Below the pieces are notes generated by a model. That model was not told where the DNA came from. It did no database searches and saw only the letters and a list, made by a program, of their open reading frames with translations. From positions 3,596,001 through 3,660,000 of the forward strand of contig OZ220731.1 in assembly GCA_965116785.1 (NCBI GenBank): a stretch of 64,000 nucleotides of DNA, read 5' to 3'. The DNA is from Bin87 sp965116785 (GTDB lineage Bacteria; Chloroflexota; Dehalococcoidia; Lucifugimonadales; UBA3495). Position 1 is the first letter of the stretch. Every line of letters begins with the position of its first letter. Positions 26,731 through 35,740 of this stretch are shown here, one piece after another. Position numbers and translations under genes: made by a program.

Positions 26731-28083
26731 TTACACCGGCGGCGCCTGGTTCAGCCCCGCAATCCGCTCGCACCACTGCGCCGCGCCCAGGACCCTGCCC
26801 TCCTGCGCCCACGGGCCCCCGAACTGCACGGCCATGGGCATCCCCAGCTCGCTCAGGCCCGTCGAGACCACCACCGTGGGCAATCCCGCGGCCGTCCACG
26901 GCACCTGGAAGGCGGCGTCGCCGGTGGTGTTCAGGTCCCGGGGAGCCGGCGCGGGTATTGCCGGCGTCATCACCACGTCGACCTTGGCGGCCATCGCGCT
27001 GAAGTCGGCGCGGAACTGTCGCCGCAGCCGCTGGGCTTTCAGGTATGCCGACGTGGGCATGATCATGCCCATCTCCATGCCGGCCCGAATCCGCGGCCCG
27101 TAGTCGCCAGCGCGGACCCGGTGGTTGACCTCGTGGAACCCGGCGCACTCCACGTTCATCACGATGCGCTGGAAGCTGTGGACCACGGCGAAGCTGTCGG
27201 GCAACGGTATTTCCTCGACCTCGGCTCCGGCCTCCGCCAGTTGATTGGCGATTGCCTCGGTGTGGGCCCACATCTCCGCCGTGGCGTAGTCCTGGTAGTA
27301 TTGCCGCACCAGGCCGATGCGCGGGGGCCGGTCGTGCTCGGCCATCTGTGCGACGAAGTCGGGCACGGGTTCGCGCAGGCTGCCGGGATCGTTGTCGTCC
27401 GCGCCGCTCAGCACGGTCAGCATCAGCGCGGCATCGGCCACCGTGCGGGTCAGGATGCCCACGTGGTCCAGCGACCAGCTTACCGGAGCCACGCCGTACC
27501 GGGAGATGCGCCCGTAGGTGGGCTTCACGCCGACGATGCCGTTGTAAGCCGCGGGCCGGCAGGTGGACCCGCCGGTCTGCGATCCCAGGGCAGCCGGAAC
27601 CATGCGCGCCGCAACCGCCGCGGACGACCCGCTGCTGGACCCGCCGGGAGTGTGCTCCAGGTTCCACGGGTTGCGCGTCGGCGATGGGTCGGAGGTAGCG
27701 AACTCCGTGGTCACCGCCTTGCCCAGGATGATGCCGCCGGCCGCCTTGATATTGGCCACCGAGGTGCCGTCGAATTCCGGCACGAAATCGGAGTACACCT
27801 TCGAACCGCAGGCGGTGAGCATGCCTTCGGTGTAGAAAATGTCCTTCAGTCCCACGGGCACGCCGTGGATCAGTCCCAAGGGATCACCTCGCTGCACCTC
27901 CTCCTCCCGCTGCCGGGCGGCCGAAAGCACCGCGTCCCGGTCGATGGTGACCCAGGCCTGCAGGTCACCGTCCAGCGCGTCGATGCGCGCCAGCAGCGAC
28001 TCCGCCAGCGCCACCGGCGACAGGGTTCCTTCGCGAATCTGCGCGGCGGCTTCTGCCACCGAAAGCTCGTGGAGTTCAGGCAT
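26731..28083 (-). CDS. Amidase (amidase-signature family)
   Basis: 450 aa, full length for the family. The Ser-cisSer-Lys triad is present: K80 in PVGLKDIF, the serine cluster GGSSSGSS (about 148-154), and S173 in GSQTGGST. It hydrolyses carboxamides to acid and ammonia in the cytoplasm. The sequence resembles generic amidases of the GatA/AtzE type, not a dedicated GatA, since no gatB is nearby. A 59-aa AtzG-like protein is encoded upstream on the same strand (28218-28397), suggesting a two-subunit enzyme as in AtzE/AtzG. Confidence 0.88.
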   Translation of the reverse strand: MPELHELSVAEAAAQIREGTLSPVALAESLLARIDALDGDLQAWVTIDRDAVLSAARQREEEVQRGDPLGLIHGVPVGLKDIFYTEGMLTACGSKVYSDFVPEFDGTSVANIKAAGGIILGKAVTTEFATSDPSPTRNPWNLEHTPGGSSSGSSAAVAARMVPAALGSQTGGSTCRPAAYNGIVGVKPTYGRISRYGVAPVSWSLDHVGILTRTVADAALMLTVLSGADDNDPGSLREPVPDFVAQMAEHDRPPRIGLVRQYYQDYATAEMWAHTEAIANQLAEAGAEVEEIPLPDSFAVVHSFQRIVMNVECAGFHEVNHRVRAGDYGPRIRAGMEMGMIMPTSAYLKAQRLRRQFRADFSAMAAKVDVVMTPAIPAPAPRDLNTTGDAAFQVPWTAAGLPTVVVSTGLSELGMPMAVQFGGPWAQEGRVLGAAQWCERIAGLNQAPPV

Positions 28084-28158
28084 GATTCAACCTCGTGGGC
28101 GGCGGCACGGGTGCCGCGGTTGGTTCACCATTCGCCGGTGCGGTCCCAAGATCAGGCC

Positions 28159-28189
28159 GTCATTGCGAGCGCAGCGCGGCAATCTCGTT
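28159..28189 (+). repeat. Partial R2 repeat
   Basis: CATTGCGAGCGCAGCGCGGC followed by AATCTCGTT, one arm of R2 only, between the amidase and its small upstream gene. Confidence 0.65.
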
Positions 28190-28217
28190 CGGTCGCCGGC
28201 ATGGGCGCCGGTTACGG

Positions 28218-28397
28218 CTATTCCTGGTTCAGCGGCTCCAGGTCCGGATGCACTTCCGCGCCCTCGACATCGTGGACCTGTTCCGCCGCGGTTCGCAGGT
28301 ACGATTCCAGCTCCACGGCGCGGTCCTCGCCGAACTGGGCGACCGCCCGCCGGCGCAGTTCCTGGTAGATCCGTTCCAAGTCGTTGCTCTGGCTCAT
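28218..28397 (-). CDS. Small AtzG/DUF4089-like amidase partner
   Basis: 59 aa, MSQSNDLERIYQELRRR to LEPLNQE. The stretch FGEDRAVELESYLRTA and the end VHPDLEP resemble the AtzG/DUF4089 small subunits that accompany AtzE-type amidases and are structurally related to GatC. GAGGT lies nine bases before the ATG. It precedes the amidase by 134 bp with a partial R2 repeat in between, so co-transcription is likely but not certain. Assignment rests on size, pattern and context. Confidence 0.6.
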   Translation of the reverse strand: MSQSNDLERIYQELRRRAVAQFGEDRAVELESYLRTAAEQVHDVEGAEVHPDLEPLNQE

Positions 28398-28507
28398 GTT
28401 GCCGATACCTCAACACGGGTGGGGTAGTAGCCTGCAAGATACCCCGCTGGCGCGTGGCCGTCCAGAGTCGCTTGGGCCGCGACCGGATTGACGGAGGAAA
28501 AGACGAA

Positions 28508-28534
28508 GGGCTCGGCGTCTCGCTTGCCGAGCCC
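28508..28534 (-). terminator. Rho-independent-like hairpin
   Basis: GGGCTCGGC and GCCGAGCCC arms with a nine-base loop, followed on the minus strand by a T-rich run (TTCGTCTTTT). It lies 36 bp past the stop of the gene at 28571-29011. Confidence 0.65.
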
Positions 28535-28570
28535 CGGTGTTCTGCGCCCGGTTGGTCCGGGCCCGACAGC

Positions 28571-29011
28571 CTACCCGCGGTTGTGCGTCTTCGTCTCCGC
28601 CCACGCGACGATGTGCGGGATCGCCGCGTCAATGTCGCGCTGATCAACGCTGCGCGCCGTGGACTCGGCCTGGCACCGCATCAGCATGATCGGCAAGCGG
28701 TTGCGGATCTTGTCCAGCGTCCACGACAGCGGGTCGCCCTCGGCGGTGAAGTCCAACTCCAGCCGGTCGTTCTGGCCTATCGGCCCGTTGCGGTAGTGAT
28801 AGTGCGGGCCGATGCGGAAGCAGTCAAATCGCAGCAGTTCCTTGTCATCCTCCTCGATGTCGTTGCCGTACACGTGGATGCAGATCCCCTCGTCGCTCAT
28901 CGCTCCCACGTCGGTGCGATACACCAGTCCGAAGGTCACCGCGCCGGCATCGATCAGCTCCTCGCCTCCACCGGTGCTTCCACCCATCTGCGCGTGCATC
29001 TGTTGCGTCAT
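28571..29011 (-). CDS. Uncharacterised single-domain protein, paralogue of the 52728 gene
   Basis: 146 aa from the ATG at 29011, which has GGGAGGT eight bases upstream. I do not recognise the family by name. The core (DAGAVTFGLVYR ... LLRFDCFRIGPHYHYRNG ... DPLSWTLDKIRNRLP) aligns along its length with the second half of the protein at 52728-53579 (EAGNIRFGLEMR ... LLAFDCFRDEPHYHYGPRN ... DPLGWCLDQFKTGKL). The strongest signature is F-D-C-F-R-x(3)-PHYHYG, histidine- and tyrosine-rich and possibly metal-binding (inference). Cytosolic, with no signal peptide. A strong terminator follows. Confidence 0.75.
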   Translation of the reverse strand: MTQQMHAQMGGSTGGGEELIDAGAVTFGLVYRTDVGAMSDEGICIHVYGNDIEEDDKELLRFDCFRIGPHYHYRNGPIGQNDRLELDFTAEGDPLSWTLDKIRNRLPIMLMRCQAESTARSVDQRDIDAAIPHIVAWAETKTHNRG

Positions 29012-29147
29012 CTCGTCATACCTCCCTGCATGATGCGTGAACCGGTCGGATATTTCGGATCGGTTCGCTGGTTTGGCCCGATTATACATGCGTGACGCAC
29101 GAAATCGTCATTGTCATAGCTCAGCCGGCTGCGCGGGCGTCCTGCCA

Positions 29148-29918
29148 TCAGCGTTGGCCATTCGCTTCGGCCCCCAGCGCGTCCCGTAGGCCCTTCCAGT
29201 CGCCGTTGCCATCGGAACCGCTCCAGTCGTCGAAGTGCACCAGCTCCTCCACGGGCAGCCGGTCGCGCCATCCGGCCCGCTGCAGACCCGGCTCGTCGGT
29301 GAACTCGACCGGGTAGCCCAGGCAGAGGTAGGCCACCGGGATGATGTGCGGCGGTATCCCCAGTATTCCTCGCAGTTGCGGCAGCTTGAGGATGCTGACC
29401 CAGCCCGCGCCCACGCCCTCGCTCCGCGCCGCCAGCCACAGGTTCTGCACCGCGCAGCACGTGGAATACACGTCCGTTTCCGGCATGGAGTTGCGGCCCA
29501 GCACCACCTCGGCGCGCGTCGGGTCGCAGGTGATGCACAGGTTCACCGGCGCCTCGAGGATCCCTTCCAGCTTCAGCGAGAGGTAGGCGGAACGGCGCGG
29601 CTCATCGAAGAAGCACGCCGCCGCGTCCCGCTCCCGGTCGAAAAGCCCCTTCACCTGCCGGCGCTTCTCGACATCCTTCACCAGGATGAAGTCCCAGGGC
29701 TGCATGAACCCCACCGACGGCCCGTGGTGCGCCGCCCGGATGATGCGGGCCAGCGTCTCGTCCGGTATCGGGTCGGGGCGGAAATTGCGTATGTCGCGCC
29801 GCTGGTAGATCGCCCGGTACACCGCCTGCCGTTCCGCCTCCGGAAAGGCGAGGGCAGACCCGTTCGGTGGTGCCCCGTTTAACGCAGTGTCGTGTGGTTG
29901 GTTACGTGTGTCGTCCAT
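29148..29918 (-). CDS. bluB: 5,6-dimethylbenzimidazole synthase (BluB-like nitroreductase)
   Basis: 256 aa from the ATG at 29918; the frame is open further upstream but that part looks non-coding. BluB hallmarks are RRDIRNFRPDPIPDETL, HHGPSVGFMQPWDF, SLKLEGILEAPVNLCITCDPTR, and DVYSTCCAVQNLWLAARSEGVG. The enzyme fragments FMNH2 with oxygen to give the lower ligand of vitamin B12. No other cobamide gene is next to it. It is divergent from cofE. A general nitroreductase is less likely given the SVGFMQPW and LEAPVNLC motifs. Confidence 0.9.
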   Translation of the reverse strand: MDDTRNQPHDTALNGAPPNGSALAFPEAERQAVYRAIYQRRDIRNFRPDPIPDETLARIIRAAHHGPSVGFMQPWDFILVKDVEKRRQVKGLFDRERDAAACFFDEPRRSAYLSLKLEGILEAPVNLCITCDPTRAEVVLGRNSMPETDVYSTCCAVQNLWLAARSEGVGAGWVSILKLPQLRGILGIPPHIIPVAYLCLGYPVEFTDEPGLQRAGWRDRLPVEELVHFDDWSGSDGNGDWKGLRDALGAEANGQR

Positions 29919-30145
29919 CCGCCCCCGCCAAAACCGATTGCGACGCTGGCCGGGCGCTGTCGATCCCGGTGCCGCCATCATAACCACCCGGCCCGGGTTG
30001 CGCCAGAATTTTCCCGCCCGGTTGCGCATCCGGTTCGTCGCCGGCGAGGCGCGCAGCCGTGCGGTGATAAACTGGAGCCTGGTCCATCGTGACCGGACAC
30101 GTACACAAACATCGCAAGCCAGATCGCGGAATCAACGAATCATTC

Positions 30146-30180
30146 CGATCCCGTCAATCCTGTACATCCATGCAAAACTG
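30146..30180 (+). repeat. Dispersed repeat R3 fragment
   Basis: CCCGTCAATCCTGTACATCC followed by ATGCAAAA, directly upstream of cofE. Similar copies lie at 37793-37842, 48343-48430 and 50305-50400. Confidence 0.5.
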
Positions 30181-30207
30181 CCCCACCGCCACCACGGGAG
30201 GTGCGCC

Positions 30208-30966
30208 ATGCCGCCGGAAATTCGCGCCGTAGGAATCGAGGGCCTGCCCGAGGTCCAGGCCGGTGACGACCTGGCCGCCCAGATCATGGATGCCGCCGCC
30301 GCCCAGGGTACGCCCATCGAGCCGGGCGACGTGCTGGTGGTCACCCAGAAGATCGTCAGCAAGGCCGAGGGCCGCGTCATGACCATCGACGAGGTGGAGG
30401 CATCGCCCCTGGCCATCGCCATCACCGAGGGCCACCGCCGCGACCCCCGCCACACCGAGATGATCCTCCGCGAGAGCCGCCGCGTCGTCCGCATGGACCG
30501 GGGCGTCATCATCAGCGAGACCTACCACGGTTATATCTGCGCCAACGCCGGCATCGACGCATCCAACATCCCCGGCTCCGACTCCATCTGCCTGCTGCCC
30601 GTGGACCCCGACGCCTCGGCCCGACGCATCCGCGACAGCGTCCGGCAGCGCCTCGGCGTGGACGTGGCGGTGCTCGTGTCCGACACCTTCGGTCGCCCCT
30701 GGCGCAACGGCGCGATCAACGTGTCCATCGGCGTGGCCGGCTTCAATCCGGTGATCAGCTACGTGGGCGAGTTCGACCCCCACGGCAACGAGCTGCACAC
30801 CACCACCATCGCCGTCGCCGACGAACTGGCCGCCACCGCCGAACTGGTCACCGGCAAGCTCCTGGGCGTCCCCGTGGCCCTCATCAAGGGCTACCCCTAC
30901 GAACCCATGGAAGACGCCGACTCCCGCGCCATAGTCCGCGAGCCGGACAAGGACCTGTTCCGGTAG
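30208..30966 (+). CDS. cofE: Coenzyme F420-0:L-glutamate ligase CofE
   Basis: 252 aa from the ATG at 30208, with GGGAGGTG just upstream. CofE/FbiB-N features: PGDVLVVTQKIVSKAEGR near the N-terminus, REIGVDV-like metal-site residues in RQRLGVDVAVLVSDTFGRPWR, and the end LGVPVALIKGYPYE. The enzyme adds the glutamate tail to F420-0 using GTP. Length matches stand-alone CofE, without the FbiB C-terminal nitroreductase domain. It implies that the cell makes F420, consistent with the PPOX-type proteins here. Confidence 0.92.
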   Translation: MPPEIRAVGIEGLPEVQAGDDLAAQIMDAAAAQGTPIEPGDVLVVTQKIVSKAEGRVMTIDEVEASPLAIAITEGHRRDPRHTEMILRESRRVVRMDRGVIISETYHGYICANAGIDASNIPGSDSICLLPVDPDASARRIRDSVRQRLGVDVAVLVSDTFGRPWRNGAINVSIGVAGFNPVISYVGEFDPHGNELHTTTIAVADELAATAELVTGKLLGVPVALIKGYPYEPMEDADSRAIVREPDKDLFR

Positions 30967-31092
30967 GGTTACGCCCAGTCCATGCTGAGGCAAACCACTC
31001 CTTTGCATTCAAGAGAAAGGTTGGATAGGCTGTCGCAGAGTGCGGCTAGCCGCACTGCCCCTCGTATCATCCAGGTGTTCTGCTCGTCCACC

Positions 31093-33039
31093 TCATAGCG
31101 GATAACCTGAGTCCGCCCAGTCATGTCCAGAAATTCCGTTGGGGGCCTCGGGCCCCAGTTCTCCTATGAACTGGCTTGCACGCACGTTCACCAAGCCGAT
31201 ACCACTGCCCGTTGATAAAGCCCCGATCTGATGAGCCATGTCTGCTTGCATGCGGATAGCGGATGAAAGCACTAGGATCTCTGTGTTTCTGGTGATTGCT
31301 ACGTAGAAAAGCCGACGCTGCTCCTCCAGCGAAGCTACTTGTTCTATCTCAGTAACGTCTCGGTCAAGAGTGGGAATGAGACCTTGGATGCAACCGGCGA
31401 CAATGGCAACTTTGCTGGTCAGCCCTTTAGCCTTGTGCAAACTCATCACTCGCACGAAGGCGCTCTCCTCCGGGATTTCCGGTTGTGTGATCACTGTCTT
31501 AATTTTGGAGTGTACGTCGCCTATATTTTCAGATTCGAGCAGAACATGCATCGCCGCTTGACGGAGGACGTGCAGTTCATCCTGTCCATCTGGGATGACG
31601 TAGTCTACGACACCCGCGATATCCATTCCGTCAGTTTGGCCCAAAACACGTAACAGTTCGCGGTATTTCTTGGTCAGTCGTGAAACGCCCTGCATGCGCA
31701 AAGTTCCAGCAATTATGGCGTCCAAAGCTTCCCTGGGTGATGACCCGGTTGCGACACAGTGATCACGCAGCTTTTTGTACTGGCCGGCCAGGCCATTTTG
31801 GCTTCCCTCGCCCAACCACCAACGTAATGCTACTCTGTCATCGGGATTAGCTATCAGCGTGAGGATTGCGAATGCGCGCTGCGCCTCGATCGCCTCCAGC
31901 GGCTCTTCGGCGAAGAAACTGTGCACCGGGATATTGGCTTCACGGATGCGGTCCCTGATTCCATAGCCCAGGAGCCTTCGTGGAGTCATGATTAAAATGT
32001 CACCCGCCGCGTAGTCCCGCGCTAGCAAACATTGGACAAATCCGGCTAGCCCTGCAGCCTCGCTCTCTACATCGCGCCATTGGGTTATGCGAACCAGACC
32101 CTCGGCGTTTTGAGGCCTAGGTTGCAACCGGGATTCCCGCGTCGCAGGGTGGTTGCGACGAATCAATTCGTCAGCAATCCTGACCACTCGCTGCGGACAC
32201 CGCCTGCACTCATCAAGGGTCTGATCGTACGTAGATGGGTGGATCTCTGCGAAATCTCTGATCCCAGAAGGGTTCGCGTATCTGAAGCTATAAATCGATT
32301 GGTCTTCGTCACCAACAATTGAAAGCATTCCGTTGCTGGCCAGTAAATCGATCAACGTTTGTTCTGCTTTGTTTAGATCCTGATATTCATCGACGATCAC
32401 ATGATCGAAAGACGTAAGGACGTCTGAGGCCGGGTTATTGCGCAAGAAACGCAGCGTCTCTGGCACCAGTTCACCTATCAACATCGCCCGGTGGAACCGG
32501 AGCCAACCTACCAAGGACTGCTCAAATTCCCAGTCGATCTCTTCCTGTGCCCAACCCGGAACGTCGGCTTGCAATCGTGCCCAAGCCGCTTCGAATGCGC
32601 GTATCCTTTTGGTGCATTCCCTTCTGGTCCCGAATTGTTTGCCCAAGACCAGGTCATTCAGAAGTGGTGCTCCTTCAAATTGTAGGACACCGCTCTTGTT
32701 GAACGTCACCAGTGGTCGCGCGACTCGGTCAAGGTAGCTGAACACGTCCTCCCGGTTGAGAATGCTGAAACATAACGAATGTAGTGTACCAGCGCGGATT
32801 TTTTCACAATTTTCGATTTCGAGTGCATGGAGGTCTGCGACCAAACTTGCAGCCGCGTTTCGCGTAAACGTTACCGCGAGTATTCGACTTGGGTCTTGGC
32901 CTTCTTCCAACAGCCTGGCCACCCGCCGCTTCATAGCGAAGGACTTGCCAGTCCCGGGACCAGCCATAACCCGAAGTGGCGTTTCTTCTGTTCTGGCGAT
33001 CTCCAACGCGGTGCCCGTAAGATTGTCATACCAACTCAT
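31093..33039 (-). CDS. UvrD/PcrA-type superfamily 1 DNA helicase
   Basis: 648 aa from the ATG at 33039 (GGAGA six bases upstream). SF1 motifs in order: Walker A AGPGTGKSFAMKRR, motif Ia VTFTRNAAASL, motif II VDEYQDLNK, motif III GDEDQSIYSFRYA, motif V VMSLHKAKGL, and motif VI RRLFYVAITR. A 3'-5' helicase of repair or defence type. The codon usage is noticeably less GC-rich than in neighbouring genes, suggesting acquisition by transfer. No nuclease partner (AddB, GajA or similar) is adjacent, so it appears solitary. Confidence 0.9.
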   Translation of the reverse strand: MSWYDNLTGTALEIARTEETPLRVMAGPGTGKSFAMKRRVARLLEEGQDPSRILAVTFTRNAAASLVADLHALEIENCEKIRAGTLHSLCFSILNREDVFSYLDRVARPLVTFNKSGVLQFEGAPLLNDLVLGKQFGTRRECTKRIRAFEAAWARLQADVPGWAQEEIDWEFEQSLVGWLRFHRAMLIGELVPETLRFLRNNPASDVLTSFDHVIVDEYQDLNKAEQTLIDLLASNGMLSIVGDEDQSIYSFRYANPSGIRDFAEIHPSTYDQTLDECRRCPQRVVRIADELIRRNHPATRESRLQPRPQNAEGLVRITQWRDVESEAAGLAGFVQCLLARDYAAGDILIMTPRRLLGYGIRDRIREANIPVHSFFAEEPLEAIEAQRAFAILTLIANPDDRVALRWWLGEGSQNGLAGQYKKLRDHCVATGSSPREALDAIIAGTLRMQGVSRLTKKYRELLRVLGQTDGMDIAGVVDYVIPDGQDELHVLRQAAMHVLLESENIGDVHSKIKTVITQPEIPEESAFVRVMSLHKAKGLTSKVAIVAGCIQGLIPTLDRDVTEIEQVASLEEQRRLFYVAITRNTEILVLSSAIRMQADMAHQIGALSTGSGIGLVNVRASQFIGELGPEAPNGISGHDWADSGYPL

Positions 33040-33178
33040 TTGTGTGTCTCCATTAGTGCATTGAGTTATAGCGATTAAGCTGTTCGCCACTTTCATTGTG
33101 TCCGCTCGCCTTGTATGTGGCGAGCGGACACTCCCAATGGTTCAAGCGTCCGCGCGAGCACGGTTTGACCACGGCAAC

Positions 33179-35671
33179 CTACACCACCCCCGCCAACTCC
33201 GCCTCCCGCTCGCCTTCCGCCCCGGCGCTGCCCGGAACCCGCAGCGCCAGCCCGTCCCCAGCCTCGTTCACGTCGGCGATGATGTGGTCCCCCTCCTTGA
33301 ACTCGCCCGACAGCACGCCCCGCGATAGCTGGTTCTCGAGGTGCCGCTGGATGGCGCGGCGCAGCGGACGCGCCCCGTAGGTCACGTTGAACCCCTCGTT
33401 CACCAGCCAGTCGCAGCCGGCCTCCTTCAGCTCGCAGGTGATGTCCCGCTCCGCCAGCCGCTTCTGAACCTCGCCCACCATCAGCCCGACGATCTCGCCG
33501 ATCTGCGCCCGGCTGAGCGGGTGGAACACGATGGTCTCATCGATGCGGTTCAGCAGCTCCGGCCGGAACGCCCGCTGCAATGCGTCCCGCACCGAGCGCG
33601 CCAGCTCCGGCGTCACCTTCCCGGCCTCCTGCTCGCGGTCGGCGGTGGGGCCAAGCCCGAAGGGCCGCTGCGACAGGTCCCCCGTGCCCAGGTTGCTGGT
33701 CATGATGATCACCGTGTTCCGGAAGTCCACCGTGCGTCCCTGCCCGTCGGTCAGACGCCCGTCCTCCAGGATCTGCAGCAGCAGGTTGAACACGTCCGGG
33801 TGCGCCTTCTCGATCTCGTCGAACAGGATGACCCGGTGGGGTCGCCGCCGCACCGCCTCGGTGAGCTGGCCGGCGTCGTCGTACCCCACGTAGCCGGGAG
33901 GCGCGCCGATCAGGCGCGACACCGTGTGCCGCTCGCCGTACTCCGACATGTCGAGGCGCACCATGCTGTCCTCGTCGTTGAACAGGAACTCCGCCAGCGC
34001 CCGGCTCAGCTCCGTCTTGCCCACGCCCGTGGGACCCAGGAAGATGAAACTGCCGAAGGGCCGCTTGGGGTCGTTGAGACCCGACCGCGCCCGGCGGATG
34101 GTGTCCGCCACCGCGCTGATGGCCTCGTCCTGCCCGATGACCCGCCGGTGCAGGTGCTCCTCCATGTGCAGCAGCCGCTCCGCCTCGCCCTCCATCAACT
34201 GGCCCACCGGGATGCCCGTCCAGTTGGATACCAGCTCGGCGATGTCCTTCTCATTGACCACCAGGTCAGGCCCCGTGGTGTGCTCGATGGCCTCGTGCTC
34301 GGCGCTCAGCTCGCTCTCCAGGCGCAGCCGCTCCGTGCGGTGCTGTGCCGCCCGCTCGTAGTCGGACATCTGGTTGGCCCGCTCCTCCAGGTCGGTCAGC
34401 TCCCGCCGCCGGTTCTCCATCTCCTGCAATTTGGGCGGCAGCATCCCGGCGTCGATGCGCACCTTGCTGCCCGCCTCGTCGATGAAGTCGATGGCCTTGT
34501 CCGGCAGCTTGCGGTCGGTGATGTACCGGTCGCTCAGCCGAACCGCCGCCTCGATGGCCCCGTCGGTCAGCGTAACCTTGTGGTGGGCCTCGTAGCGGGG
34601 CTTGAGCGCGTGCAGGATTTCCAGCGCCTGCTCCGGCGTCGGCTCCTCCACGTACACCGGCTGGAACCGCCGCGCCAGCGCCGGGTCCCGCTCGATGTGC
34701 TTGCGGTACTCGTCCAGCGTCGTCGAGCCGATGGCCTGCAGCTCGCCTCGGGCCAGCGCCGGCTTGAGCATGTTGCTGGCATCCAGCCCGCCCTCGCCGG
34801 CGCCGGCGCCCACCAGTGTGTGCATCTCGTCCAGGAAGACGATCACTTCGCCGTTGGACGACGTCACCTCGTCGATCACCGACTTGAGCCGTTCCTCGAA
34901 CTCGCCGCGGAACTTGGCGCCGGCTACCAGCCGGCCCATGTCCAGCGCCATCACCCGCTTGTTGTGCAGGGAGTCGGGCACGTCGTCGCAGATGATCTTG
35001 CTGGCCAGACCCTCGGCGATGGCCGTCTTGCCCACGCCGGCCTCGCCGATGAGTACCGGGTTGTTTTTGGTGCGGCGGGTCAGCGTCTGCATGACCTGGC
35101 GGATCTCCTGCTCGCGACCGACCACCGGGTCCAGCTTGCCGATGCGGGCCAGCTCGGTCAGGTCCACGCTGTACTTTTCCAGTGAGCGGTACTTCTGCTC
35201 CGCGTCCTGGTCCTCCACCCGGTGCGAGCCGCGCAGCTTCTGCATGGCCTGGTACACCATCTCCTGGTTGACGCCCAGCTCCCGGAACAGCCGCGCCGAG
35301 TCGCCGGCGTCCTCCCGGGCGGCGGCCACCAGCAGGTGCTCCACGCTGATGAACTGGTCCTTCAGCCGCTGCGCCTCCTCGTCGGCCAGCTGCAGCATCC
35401 GCTGCAACCGGGGCGTGATGAAGATCTGCTGCGTGCCCGACACCACCTTCGGCGCCGAGTCCAGCGTCTGGTGCAGCCGGCTCTTCACCAGCTCGGCGTC
35501 AACGCCCAGCTCCCGGAAGATGCGCTCCGGCAGCCCATCCTCCAGCGCCACCAGGGCCAGCAGCACGTGCTCCACGTCCCACTGGCTGTGCTGGTAGTTG
35601 CGCACCAGCTCCTGGGAGCGTTGCAACGCCTCCTGCGCCTGTCTCGTGAACTTGTCCGCGGTCATCACCAT
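33179..35671 (-). CDS. clpC: ClpC/ClpB-type AAA+ ATPase (Clp protease ATP-binding subunit)
   Basis: 830 aa. Two N-terminal Clp repeats (about 1-140), NBD1 with Walker A GEAGVGKTAIAEGL near 212, a short coiled middle domain (about 405-460), NBD2 with GPTGVGKTELSRAL near 543, and a C-terminal D2-small domain. The short middle domain favours ClpC over ClpB, whose M domain is about 120 residues. A loop QRPFGLG sits where ClpP-docking loops occur but lacks a perfect (L/I/V)GF motif. It unfolds proteins for degradation or disaggregation. Third gene of the dnaJ-hspR-clpC operon, start backed by AGGAGGT. Confidence 0.9.
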   Translation of the reverse strand: MVMTADKFTRQAQEALQRSQELVRNYQHSQWDVEHVLLALVALEDGLPERIFRELGVDAELVKSRLHQTLDSAPKVVSGTQQIFITPRLQRMLQLADEEAQRLKDQFISVEHLLVAAAREDAGDSARLFRELGVNQEMVYQAMQKLRGSHRVEDQDAEQKYRSLEKYSVDLTELARIGKLDPVVGREQEIRQVMQTLTRRTKNNPVLIGEAGVGKTAIAEGLASKIICDDVPDSLHNKRVMALDMGRLVAGAKFRGEFEERLKSVIDEVTSSNGEVIVFLDEMHTLVGAGAGEGGLDASNMLKPALARGELQAIGSTTLDEYRKHIERDPALARRFQPVYVEEPTPEQALEILHALKPRYEAHHKVTLTDGAIEAAVRLSDRYITDRKLPDKAIDFIDEAGSKVRIDAGMLPPKLQEMENRRRELTDLEERANQMSDYERAAQHRTERLRLESELSAEHEAIEHTTGPDLVVNEKDIAELVSNWTGIPVGQLMEGEAERLLHMEEHLHRRVIGQDEAISAVADTIRRARSGLNDPKRPFGSFIFLGPTGVGKTELSRALAEFLFNDEDSMVRLDMSEYGERHTVSRLIGAPPGYVGYDDAGQLTEAVRRRPHRVILFDEIEKAHPDVFNLLLQILEDGRLTDGQGRTVDFRNTVIIMTSNLGTGDLSQRPFGLGPTADREQEAGKVTPELARSVRDALQRAFRPELLNRIDETIVFHPLSRAQIGEIVGLMVGEVQKRLAERDITCELKEAGCDWLVNEGFNVTYGARPLRRAIQRHLENQLSRGVLSGEFKEGDHIIADVNEAGDGLALRVPGSAGAEGEREAELAGVV

Positions 35672-35740
35672 ATCGGTTACCTCCTGGTTGAGTTATTCCT
35701 GCGGGTTGAATTATTGCGTGAACTGTCGCCGCCGGACGTA

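Noticed and set aside
29919..30207. Cobalamin riboswitch upstream of bluB or cofE.
   Set aside because: No B12-box-like conserved core could be seen; only an R3 repeat fragment is present.
31093..33039. Gabija (GajB) helicase.
   Set aside because: No GajA-type ATPase/TOPRIM gene adjacent, and the length and motifs fit a general UvrD/PcrA helicase.
33341..35185. A 614-codon plus-strand frame opposite clpC.
   Set aside because: Mirror frame of a highly conserved AAA+ protein; no start signal or domain.
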